DNA of 64,000 nucleotides from the NCBI GenBank assembly GCA_017631035.1, contig JAGBUB010000028.1, positions 1-64,000 on the forward strand. Reading direction: 5' to 3'. Shown here piece after piece: positions 25,262 through 32,377 of this stretch. Position 1 is the first letter of the stretch, and every line of letters starts with the position of its first letter. The position numbers were made by a program, and so were the translations under genes. Below the pieces are notes generated by a model. The model was given only the letters and a program-made list of their open reading frames with translations. It ran no database searches and was not told the origin of the DNA. The DNA comes from Alistipes sp. (lineage in GTDB: Bacteria > Bacteroidota > Bacteroidia > Bacteroidales > Rikenellaceae).

Positions 25262-26734
25262 ATGTCAAAGAAGATCTCAAGAGCTGACTTTTTGAAGACC
25301 TCAGGTGCAGGTCTGGCAGCAATGACCGTTGTTCCCAACAACGTAATGGGAGCGGCTTTCGGACACAAGGCTCCATCTGACAAGTTGAATATCGCAGGTG
25401 TCGGCGTCGGCGGACGTGGTGCAAGCGTACTGAGCGACTTGGCAGAGGAGAACATTATCGCATTGTGCGATACAGATTGGAACTATGCTAAGGGACAGTT
25501 TGAGAAGTATAACAAGGCTCAGCGTTTCTGGGACTGGCGTGAGATGTACGACAAGATTGGCAATCAGATCGATGCCGTTATGTGTGCTACTCCCGACCAT
25601 ACCCACGCAATTGTAACAGCTGCCGCTATGGAGATGGGCAAGCACGTTTACACTGAGAAGCCTCTTGCTCACTCAGTATATGAGTCTCGCTTGCTTACTA
25701 AGCTTGCAGCTAAGACTGGTGTTGCTACCCAGATGGGTAACCAGGGTTCTTCAGCTGAGGGCGTAGAGCAGGTATGTAACTGGATCTGGAATGGTGAGAT
25801 CGGCGAGGTTACTCGCGTAGATGCTTTCACCGACCGTCCTATCTGGCCCCAGGGCTTGATGGTTCCCACTGAGGTTGATCCTATCCCCGAGACTTTGAAC
25901 TGGGATCTCTTCCTCGGCCCGGCTAAGTATCGTCCTTATAACAAGCTCTATCAGCCTTGGAACTGGCGTGGTTGGTGGGACTTCGGTACAGGTGCATTGG
26001 GTGATATGGCTTGCCACATCCTCCACCCTGTATTCAAGGCCTTGAACTTGCAGTATCCTACTAAGGTTGAGGGTTCTTCTACTACACTCTTGACCGACTG
26101 CGCACCTAACGCACAGATGGTTAAGTTGGTTTACCCCGAGCGTGGTAGCATCCACAACATCAAGTTGCCCGAGGTAACTGTTACTTGGTATGACGGTGGT
26201 TTGATTCCTCCTCGTCCCGAGGGATTGGAGCCCGGCAAGAACCTCAACGATGGTGGTGGCGGTGCAATCTTCTACGGTACGAAGGATGTCCTCGTATGCG
26301 GTTGCTACGGTCGTAACCCCTACTTGCTCTCTGGTCGTAAGCCCTCTACTCCCAAGCGTGCGCGCCACGTCGAGCTCTCACACGGTAAGGATTGGGTTCG
26401 CGCTTGTAAGGAGAACAAGGCTACACGCGTGAAGACTAACTCTGACTTCTCAGAGGCTGGTCCTTTCAACGAGATGGTTGTTATGGGTGTATTGGCAGTA
26501 CGCCTGCAGAGCCTGCACAAGACTTTGGAGTGGGACGGTGCAAATATGCGCTTCACCAATATCAAGCCCGATGAGACTATCCGCATCATAACCGAGGATA
26601 GCTTCTCAGTTAAGGATGGTCACCCCACATTCACAACTAAGTACACCGATCCTATCAACGCACAGGAGTTCGTAGCTGAGATGATCAAGCACAACTACCG
26701 CGAGGGTTGGAAGCTTACTGATATGCCTAAATAG
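25262..26734 (+). CDS. Gfo/Idh/MocA-family oxidoreductase with degenerate Tat signal
   Basis: 490 residues. The N-terminus has a Tat-like leader, MSKKISRADFLKTSGAGLAA followed by MTVVPNNVMG, but the consensus S-R-R-x-F-L-K reads S-R-A-D-F-L-K. Then comes an NAD(P)-binding Rossmann motif, GVGVGGRG (46-53), and the family motif EKP (132-134, in TEKPLAHSVYES). The C-terminal part carries the GFO_IDH_MocA_C-type region (WNWRGWWDFGTGALGDMACH). Members oxidise or reduce sugars and related polyols; a folded cofactor-loaded enzyme is a typical Tat cargo. It sits 195 bp after the isomerase and 27 bp before the DUF1080 lipoprotein. Confidence 0.9.
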   Translation: MSKKISRADFLKTSGAGLAAMTVVPNNVMGAAFGHKAPSDKLNIAGVGVGGRGASVLSDLAEENIIALCDTDWNYAKGQFEKYNKAQRFWDWREMYDKIGNQIDAVMCATPDHTHAIVTAAAMEMGKHVYTEKPLAHSVYESRLLTKLAAKTGVATQMGNQGSSAEGVEQVCNWIWNGEIGEVTRVDAFTDRPIWPQGLMVPTEVDPIPETLNWDLFLGPAKYRPYNKLYQPWNWRGWWDFGTGALGDMACHILHPVFKALNLQYPTKVEGSSTTLLTDCAPNAQMVKLVYPERGSIHNIKLPEVTVTWYDGGLIPPRPEGLEPGKNLNDGGGGAIFYGTKDVLVCGCYGRNPYLLSGRKPSTPKRARHVELSHGKDWVRACKENKATRVKTNSDFSEAGPFNEMVVMGVLAVRLQSLHKTLEWDGANMRFTNIKPDETIRIITEDSFSVKDGHPTFTTKYTDPINAQEFVAEMIKHNYREGWKLTDMPK

Positions 26735-26761
26735 GTTTAACTAAAAAATAAAGATTACACA

Positions 26762-27541
26762 ATGAAGAAAATTTTGATGATGGCCGCTATGGTATCTATG
26801 CTCGCAAGTTGCGGTGGCAACGGTGCAAAGAAGGCTGAGGCTCCCGCTGAGGACAATGCTAACACTGTTGTATTGTTCGACGGTACAAGCACTGAGGGCT
26901 GGCGCGGCTATGGTATGGAGACTCTTCCTGCTCGCTGGACTATCGAGGACGGTTGCTTGAAGATCAACGGTTCAGGCGGTGGCGAGGCTCATGTGGCTGA
27001 CGGTGGCGATATTATCTTCGCTGCACAGAAGTTCAAGAACTTCGAGTTGGAGTTGGAGTGGAAGGTTGCTAAGGGTTCAAACTCTGGTATCTTCATCTTG
27101 GCTCAGGAGGTTAAGAAGGAGGATGGCACTTACGAGCCTATCTACATCTCTTCACCTGAGTGCCAGGTATTGGATAACGAGAATCACCCCGATGCACGTT
27201 TGGGTAAGGATGGCAACCGTATGTCATCTTCACTCTACGATATGATTCCCGCTAAGCCCCAGAACTCAAAGCCTCACGGTGAGTGGAACAAGGTTAAGAT
27301 TCTTTGCTACAAGGGTACTGTTGTTCACTATCAGAATGACGAGGCTGTTGTAGAGTACCACTTGTGGACTCCCCAGTGGACTGAGATGCTTCAGGCATCT
27401 AAGTTCTCAGAGGAGAAGTGGCCCGTAGCGTTCAACTTGTTGAACAACTGCGGTGGCGAGAACCACGAGGGTTACATCGGTTTGCAGGATCACGGCGACG
27501 ACGTTTGGTTCCGCAACATCAAGGTTACTATTCTCGACTAA
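26762..27541 (+). CDS. DUF1080 (3-keto-disaccharide hydrolase-type) lipoprotein
   Basis: 259 residues. Lipoprotein signal with lipobox LASC (MKKILMMAAMVSMLASCGGN), linker, then the DUF1080/PF06439 jelly roll: VVLFDGTSTEGWRGYG, WTIEDGCLKI, FKNFELELEWKVAKGSNSGIF, PECQVLDNENHPDA and GYIGLQDHGDDVWFRNIKV at the end. The family includes hydrolases or lyases acting on 3-keto-glycosides and often lies next to Gfo/Idh oxidoreductases and sugar isomerases, as here. It is the last gene of the operon, followed by a terminator. Confidence 0.9.
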   Translation: MKKILMMAAMVSMLASCGGNGAKKAEAPAEDNANTVVLFDGTSTEGWRGYGMETLPARWTIEDGCLKINGSGGGEAHVADGGDIIFAAQKFKNFELELEWKVAKGSNSGIFILAQEVKKEDGTYEPIYISSPECQVLDNENHPDARLGKDGNRMSSSLYDMIPAKPQNSKPHGEWNKVKILCYKGTVVHYQNDEAVVEYHLWTPQWTEMLQASKFSEEKWPVAFNLLNNCGGENHEGYIGLQDHGDDVWFRNIKVTILD

Positions 27542-27565
27542 TTCGTAGATTATAACCGATAACTG

Positions 27566-27600
27566 CAAGGGCTACCCCACGGGGTGGCCCTTGTTTTATT
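27566..27600 (+). terminator. terminator of the tat/keto-sugar operon
   Basis: 13-bp stem CAAGGGCTACCCC / GGGGTGGCCCTTG (27566-27578 with 27581-27593, one G-U pair), followed by TTTTATT. Confidence 0.9.
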
Positions 27601-28008
27601 CAAAAAACAATTATTCGTCAAAAGTAAGCCACAATATCACAACTTGCATATATATGCCATACATGCAAATATTTATACTATTTTCAAACATATACTTGCT
27701 TATATATTTACGGTTTATTATCTTTACTTACGTGAAAGTTATATTAATAGTAATACATTAAATGCAATGTATTATGAGAAAGTTATTATTACTATTGAGC
27801 AACTCAATAGTAATATTTGTTTCTCAAACACGGCTTCTTATCAGACAAGAACAGGCGACAACGTAAAAGAATATGAAATTGCCGCAACAACAAGCTGCAA
27901 AAGATAGTATGATATTAGACATTTGTAGCGATTTTTCTTCCAATGGCTGTTATTAATGCCACTATATCAGGTCTATATTGTATGGGAATCGCATAAAAGA
28001 TAATCAAT
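27601..28008. other. AT-rich intergenic stretch with perfect inverted repeats
   Basis: Strikingly richer in A and T than both flanks. It contains two perfect dyads: AATACATT-AAATGC-AATGTATT (27753-27774) and a 13-bp stem TATTACTATTGAG / CTCAATAGTAATA with a 3-nt loop (27787-27815). The one long frame here begins on a TTG inside the preceding terminator and encodes no recognisable protein. I support no gene in it. Confidence 0.5.
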
Positions 28009-28374
28009 ATGAATTTAGCCATATTAATCATTCTCGCTGCTGTCAATTTTATTATAACAGCACAATGGATTATACGACGACGAGGTGAGAGTAACTACCC
28101 ATTATGGATATATATCCTAACAGCACTATTCTGCTGGTTTCCAATAATTATGTTTCCTACTATTATTGCCATCGAACGACAAAAAGCCACTCAATTAGAG
28201 GCTAAAGAAATCAAACGTAAAGAGTTATATATCGCAATAGGAGCATTACTATTGTCTATAATAATTAATGGTGTCGCTCACTCAGTACTCAATGGAATGC
28301 ATTCTATTGACGAAGTTATCTCCGAGAGCGGTCTACTACTAATAATCATTGCTTTAAATAGAAGCATTAAATAA
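28009..28374 (+). CDS. small hypothetical membrane protein in AT-rich DNA
   Basis: 121 residues with four hydrophobic segments at about 3-22, 31-54, 72-92 and 104-117, separated by a basic loop (IIRRRGESNY) and a charged helix (ERQKATQLEAKEIKRKE). Not recognised. Codon use (ATA, TTA, AAT) is AT-rich, unlike genes on either side, which suggests recent acquisition. ATG start, no clear promoter, and a bidirectional terminator immediately after the stop. Whether it is expressed is uncertain. Confidence 0.6.
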   Translation: MNLAILIILAAVNFIITAQWIIRRRGESNYPLWIYILTALFCWFPIIMFPTIIAIERQKATQLEAKEIKRKELYIAIGALLLSIIINGVAHSVLNGMHSIDEVISESGLLLIIIALNRSIK

Positions 28375-28376
28375 AC

Positions 28377-28410
28377 AAAAAAGCGCGAGCCTTGTAGGTT
28401 CGCGCTTTAC
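28377..28410. terminator. bidirectional terminator
   Basis: 12-bp stem AAAGCGCGAGCC / GGTTCGCGCTTT (28380-28391 with 28397-28408, one G-U), with an A-run before it. It suits both the 28009 gene (+) and the convergent TonB receptor gene (-). Confidence 0.8.
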
Positions 28411-28431
28411 TATTGATAAGTTCCTAAATTT

Positions 28432-30735
28432 CTACATTGCGAACGAAAGTGTTACACCCAAACGGGCAGGTTTGCCGTAGTTGAAGAAGTTGTTGTTCAT
28501 CGACTTGAAGTAGAAGGTATAGTAGTCGGTATTTGTCAGGTTACGTCCCCACAACGAGAGCGAGAAATCACCCTTGCGAAGCTCTACCGAGGCGTTAAGC
28601 AATGAATAAAAATCCTGCTTCAAGGTGTTTGCCTCGTTCCAATATATATCGCCAGCGCCCTGCCAAGAAGCCGAGAGAACGATCTCGTCGAGCAGGCTAC
28701 CACCAATCCACATATTATATGATGCACCAAGCGAAACGGTATGCTTCGGCGCATAGGGAAGGTAGTTGCCCGAGTAGTCGTTCACACCATCGTTGAACTC
28801 CTCGAACTCGGCGTGAGTATAGCCATAGTTAGCCATAAGGCGCAGGTGGCTCAGATTAGTCAACTTAAAGACATCCCACGATGCAGACACTTCAACACCA
28901 CGGCTACGCGACTTACCCGCGTTTGACATCATACGACCTGTCGTCAAGCCCTCGGGGAAGACTGTAAGCTGCTGGTCGCGACACTCAATCCAGAACGCTG
29001 CAAAGTCGACATTCACACGCTTATCGGCAAACTGCAGATGGCCACCCAACTCATAATTCCAGCTATACTCGGGGTCGTAGGTCGTTACCGAAGCCTCGTC
29101 ATAAGATGACGACTCCCCACCTGTCGAAGGACGGCCCATAGCGTTGTTCATCAATGCTGACTTAACCTTATTCTGCAAGATATCCGAGAAAATTTGCGTA
29201 TTAAATCCTCCAGCCTTATAACCTCGTGTAACGGTAGCATACAAATCGCCAATGCCTGTTGTGTAATTAACGGCAAATTTAGGCAATAGCTCGAAGTAAT
29301 CCATCTTCTCCTCGCCCTTGAACGGAACCTCAACGGTGCGGAAATCGGAAATCAACGGGGGCATCTTGTAACCTATGGCAGAGTAGTTGTCATAGTTCAT
29401 CTTCGATGCCTCATAATCCAAGCGCAAACCAGCAGTAAAGCGCCAGCGCTCGCCTGCCTTCAAGGAAGACTCGTGATAGAGAGCAAGACCATAGGTCGGA
29501 AGGTCGAAGTTACTTGCGATAACAAACTCGTCACGATCGAACTGCAGCATATTCTTAAGCATATCGGGCATATTGCCAAGAACAAGATCCTTGATACCAT
29601 TCTCCAGAATAGTTACAGGGGCGCTCATATCAATCTTCTTGTAAAAACCATATGCACCAACAAGCCACTGGTAGCGGCGCGACTTATCGTTCGAGCGCAG
29701 TACAATATCCTCGGTGAAGGCGTGCTCGTGCTGCTCCTGCTCAAGAGTAAAGAGCGAAGCAGGCGTAAGGTCGTTATCCATACGCATACGGTCGTGCATA
29801 AACTGATATGATGTTGTGGCCGAGAAGTTTACCTTCTCGCCAGCGTGCGAGATAACCAAGCCATCGCTAAAGGTGTAGCGCATATAACCGCTGGGGTCGT
29901 TGTAATTGACATCACCTACAACATCGCGCTCCACATCATACAAGGCATAGGCATAACCACCCTCGTTATTGTAGCTAAACGAAGCCGAGTTATCAATCTC
30001 CCAGCCACTGCCCAAATCGCCCACAATGCGCAGACGGCCACCACTGCTCTCGCCCCAATCGACGTTGCTACCATCGTAGGCATTATCGAAGAAGCCATCG
30101 GTACGATTATAGTATCCACCCACCGATATGCCGAGCTTACCACCGAGCGTACGGCCATAGTATGAGGCCTTGGCACGCAGTGTGTTGCCCGAGCTATACT
30201 CGGCCTGGGCGCGTACACCCTGATAGTTCATTGGCGAAAGGGTGTAGACATTCATCTGGCCACCCATAGTGTTACGGCCATAGAGTGTACTCTGCGGGCC
30301 GCGCAGAAGTTCTACACGAGCGACGTCCAACATATCGAAATCGTAGGTATTCTTGTTAAGGTAGGGCACGCCATCTACGGTAAGACCGATGATAGGCTGG
30401 TCGATACGCGCACCGAAGCCACGAACATAGATCGACGAGGTCATCTTCGAGCCATAGTCGGGCTGATAGAAGTTGGGCACGATGGCCGACAGATCCTTTA
30501 TAGAGAGTACGCGCTCGCTTTTGAGCAACTCGCCGCCAATTACGCTTGACGATATAGGCTGCGACTTAAGTCCATAGTGCTGCTTAGGCTGACGCACCGC
30601 CACGCCCACCTCGTCGATTGAGAGATGGCGCAGAACCAGGCTGTCGGGCTCATTGACAGATGAGTTCTGAGCCGAGGCCGCAACAAACGAAAATGTAGCC
30701 GCTAGGGCTACTATAACGGAAAATATTCTCTTCAT
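28432..30735 (-). CDS. TonB-dependent outer-membrane receptor (iron/siderophore-type architecture)
   Basis: 767 residues from the ATG at 30735. I prefer this start because it opens a signal peptide (MKRIFSVIVALAATFSFVAAS), while the frame extends 15 codons further to a weak start. Plug: SVIGGELLKSERVLSIKDLS, IYVRGFGARIDQPIIGLTVDGV, VELLRGPQSTLYGRNTMGG; then a barrel ending GVTLSFAM. The plug resembles receptors of the FyuA/FecA class (iron complexes), but the ligand is not provable. It is divergent from the LuxR-type regulator gene at 30842, which probably controls it. Confidence 0.9.
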   Translation of the reverse strand: MKRIFSVIVALAATFSFVAASAQNSSVNEPDSLVLRHLSIDEVGVAVRQPKQHYGLKSQPISSSVIGGELLKSERVLSIKDLSAIVPNFYQPDYGSKMTSSIYVRGFGARIDQPIIGLTVDGVPYLNKNTYDFDMLDVARVELLRGPQSTLYGRNTMGGQMNVYTLSPMNYQGVRAQAEYSSGNTLRAKASYYGRTLGGKLGISVGGYYNRTDGFFDNAYDGSNVDWGESSGGRLRIVGDLGSGWEIDNSASFSYNNEGGYAYALYDVERDVVGDVNYNDPSGYMRYTFSDGLVISHAGEKVNFSATTSYQFMHDRMRMDNDLTPASLFTLEQEQHEHAFTEDIVLRSNDKSRRYQWLVGAYGFYKKIDMSAPVTILENGIKDLVLGNMPDMLKNMLQFDRDEFVIASNFDLPTYGLALYHESSLKAGERWRFTAGLRLDYEASKMNYDNYSAIGYKMPPLISDFRTVEVPFKGEEKMDYFELLPKFAVNYTTGIGDLYATVTRGYKAGGFNTQIFSDILQNKVKSALMNNAMGRPSTGGESSSYDEASVTTYDPEYSWNYELGGHLQFADKRVNVDFAAFWIECRDQQLTVFPEGLTTGRMMSNAGKSRSRGVEVSASWDVFKLTNLSHLRLMANYGYTHAEFEEFNDGVNDYSGNYLPYAPKHTVSLGASYNMWIGGSLLDEIVLSASWQGAGDIYWNEANTLKQDFYSLLNASVELRKGDFSLSLWGRNLTNTDYYTFYFKSMNNNFFNYGKPARLGVTLSFAM

Positions 30736-30759
30736 AATGCAGATTTTCAAATTACGGCA

Positions 30760-30790
30760 CAAAGGTATAATATGCAACAAGACACATCAA
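30760..30790 (-). promoter_or_regulatory. promoter of the TonB receptor gene
   Basis: Minus strand: TTG (30788-30790), 20-bp gap, TACCTTTG (30760-30767), leaving a ~20-nt leader before the ATG at 30735. This leader length supports the chosen start. Confidence 0.65.
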
Positions 30791-30807
30791 CTATAATAAA
30801 TTATAGT

Positions 30808-30837
30808 TTTGTTTTTTCGCAGAATATACTATCTTTG
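30808..30837 (+). promoter_or_regulatory. promoter of the LuxR-type regulator gene
   Basis: TTTG (30808-30811), 18-bp gap, TATCTTTG (30830-30837). The ATG begins at 30842, only 4 bases after the -7 box, so the transcript should begin at or next to the start codon. Confidence 0.65.
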
Positions 30838-30841
30838 CAAT

Positions 30842-31447
30842 ATGAGCATTAAACCCACGATAGTTGTCATTCATCCCAATTCGCTATGCTGTATGGCGAT
30901 GCGCACCATCTTGGTCGACATAGCCCCGTTTATGGGAATGTGGGGCGATGTGGAGATTGCCACATTCAACTCGATGGAGCAGATGGAGCAGGAGTGCCCC
31001 GAGCTGGTGCTTCACTACTTCGTGGCCGAGCAGGTTCTGGTGGATAATATGCCCTACTTCGCACCACAGTTGCGTCGATGCATAGCACTGACCGAGAGCG
31101 ACGAGTCGGCTCTGCCCGAGGCCTGCCGCAGGGTGGATATACGCCGTCCCGAGCAGGAATTGCTCAAGGCGTTTCTGATGATGCAGAGTAATGCTCACCT
31201 CACACACGGTGTTGAGCCTCAAATCAAGCAGGAGGATAGCGAACTACTTTCGCAGCGCGAGAAGGATGTACTAGCGCTAATCGTCAAGGGGTATATCAAC
31301 AAGGAGATAGCTGATATGCTCAACATATCGACACCGACGGTAATTTTCCACCGCCGCAACTTGAGCGAGAAGATTGGCTCGAAGTCGATAGGACGTCAGA
31401 CCATCTACGCCGTAATGAACGGCATAGTAGATCCCAGAGAATTGTAA
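30842..31447 (+). CDS. LuxR-type transcriptional regulator with degenerate receiver domain
   Basis: 201 residues. The C-terminal HTH (about 136-180: LSQREKDVLALIVKGYINKEIADMLNISTPTVIFHRRNL) is a clear LuxR/FixJ DNA-binding domain. The N-terminal ~115 residues look like a receiver fold, but the acidic pocket is lost: H11-P in place of Asp pairs after the first strand, and H58 where the phospho-acceptor Asp is expected (ELVLHYF). Phosphorylation control is therefore unlikely. I chose the ATG at 30842; the upstream TTG lies inside the promoter. It is divergent from the TonB receptor and 19 bp before the nitroreductase gene. Confidence 0.85.
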   Translation: MSIKPTIVVIHPNSLCCMAMRTILVDIAPFMGMWGDVEIATFNSMEQMEQECPELVLHYFVAEQVLVDNMPYFAPQLRRCIALTESDESALPEACRRVDIRRPEQELLKAFLMMQSNAHLTHGVEPQIKQEDSELLSQREKDVLALIVKGYINKEIADMLNISTPTVIFHRRNLSEKIGSKSIGRQTIYAVMNGIVDPREL

Positions 31448-31466
31448 TAACTAAAAACGAATAGCT

Positions 31467-32108
31467 ATGAAAAAACTCTTTTTAGCAATTATCAGTATGA
31501 TGACAATGATGTCTTGCGCTCAGCAGGAGCAGCCCGCACAGGAGAGTGCTGGTGCGGAGAATCAGGTAATTGAGACTATTCTTGCACGCCGTAGCGTACG
31601 CGCATACAAGGATCAGGCCGTACCCAAGGAGTTGTTGGACAAGGTATTGGAGTGTGGTGTAAATGCCGCCAACGCTATGAATGCCCAGCAGTGGGAGATA
31701 CGCGTAGTTAATTCGCAGGAGCTTCTCAACAGCACTACTGCAGCTGCTAAGGAGGCCGCAAAGGGTACGCCCAGCGAGGCGCAGTACAACGACCCCTCGT
31801 TCAAGAATATCTTCCGCAATGCACCTGCGGTTATCTTCATCGCCCACAAGCCTGGTACGTTCACTCAGGTTGACTGCGGTTTGATGGCAGGTAACATTAT
31901 GCTCGCAGCTAAGTCTTTGGGCCTTGGCACAGTATGTATGGGTGGTCCCATTGCATCGTTCGTAAATCAGCCCGCAGGCGCTGAGTTCCGCCAGAAGTTG
32001 AACTTCAGCGAGGGTTACGAGCCTCTGATTTGCATCGGCATCGGTTATCCCAACGAGGAGCCCGCTGCAAAGCCTCGCAATATGGATGTGATTAAATATG
32101 TAGAGTAA
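31467..32108 (+). CDS. nitroreductase-family lipoprotein
   Basis: 213 residues. A lipoprotein signal (MKKLFLAIISMMTMMSCAQQ, lipobox MMSC) precedes a compact nitroreductase domain: VIETILARRSVRAYKDQAVP, AMNAQQWEIRVV, APAVIFIAHKP, GLMAGNIMLAAKSLGLGTVCMGG and LICIGIGYPNEEP. Such enzymes bind FMN and reduce nitro or quinone compounds with NAD(P)H in the cytoplasm, so an exported form is odd. It is probably co-transcribed with the upstream regulator. Confidence 0.87.
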   Translation: MKKLFLAIISMMTMMSCAQQEQPAQESAGAENQVIETILARRSVRAYKDQAVPKELLDKVLECGVNAANAMNAQQWEIRVVNSQELLNSTTAAAKEAAKGTPSEAQYNDPSFKNIFRNAPAVIFIAHKPGTFTQVDCGLMAGNIMLAAKSLGLGTVCMGGPIASFVNQPAGAEFRQKLNFSEGYEPLICIGIGYPNEEPAAKPRNMDVIKYVE

Positions 32109-32135
32109 TTTTTAGCATAAATATTTGCCAAGAAT

Positions 32136-32166
32136 TTTGCATTCTCACCAAATTACGATATATTTG
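32136..32166 (+). promoter_or_regulatory. promoter of the aromatic amino acid operon
   Basis: TTTG (32136-32139), 19-bp gap, TATATTTG (32159-32166): a full consensus match. The start site would be near 32170, giving a ~205-nt leader before pheA. Confidence 0.75.
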
Positions 32167-32227
32167 TAGTCGTATTCGCTGAGCGCATACAGCAATAAAT
32201 GATGCAGTAATAAATTAAGGAATAATT

Positions 32228-32296
32228 ATGATGGCACACTTCTTTTTTAAGCGATTTTACTATTACCGTGCGAACGGTCAGGATGTCGTATGCTAA
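32228..32296 (+). CDS. Phe/Tyr-rich leader peptide of the pheA operon
   Basis: A 22-codon ORF with two ATG codons in tandem (32228 and 32231) and TAA at 32294. Codons 5-13 spell FFFKRFYYY, i.e. four Phe and three Tyr within nine codons; the rest ends in GQDVVC. It lies ~58 nt after the predicted transcription start and ~80 nt before pheA, whose operon makes Phe and Tyr. It is too short for ordinary gene calling. The placement is that of a classic attenuation leader: charged tRNA-Phe/tRNA-Tyr levels would set ribosome position on the message. Confidence 0.85.
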   Translation: MMAHFFFKRFYYYRANGQDVVC

Positions 32297-32362
32297 AAAT
32301 GAAGATGTTTCATTGTTAAGTTTATAAATCCTGATCGTGCGATGGCGTGGTCAGGATTTCTT
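32276..32362 (+). promoter_or_regulatory. attenuator: three mutually exclusive RNA segments
   Basis: Segment 1 GGTCAGGAT (32276-32284) lies inside the last codons of the leader peptide. Segment 2 AAATCCTGATC (32326-32336) can pair with it. Segment 3 GGTCAGGATTT (32349-32359) repeats segment 1 and pairs with segment 2 in a 9-bp stem followed by TTTCTT. If a ribosome reaches the leader stop it covers segment 1 and the 2:3 hairpin forms. If it stalls at the Phe/Tyr codons, 1:2 forms instead. The T-tract is weak, so the 2:3 hairpin could act on termination or on translation of pheA. Confidence 0.75.
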
Positions 32363-32377
32363 GGTAATAATGCGAAT

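Noticed and set aside
25751..26368. 205-codon minus-strand frame inside the Gfo/Idh/MocA gene
   Set aside because: Shadow frame of a well-supported oxidoreductase gene; no motif or start context.
27584..27907. 107-codon frame in the AT-rich patch
   Set aside because: Starts on a TTG inside the terminator of the previous operon and encodes a composition-driven Ile/Tyr-rich product without family features.
32342..32377. Upstream start for pheA (12 extra codons)
   Set aside because: The extension is encoded by the attenuator hairpin; the dehydratase family begins at the ATG at 32378 (MQKIAIQG).
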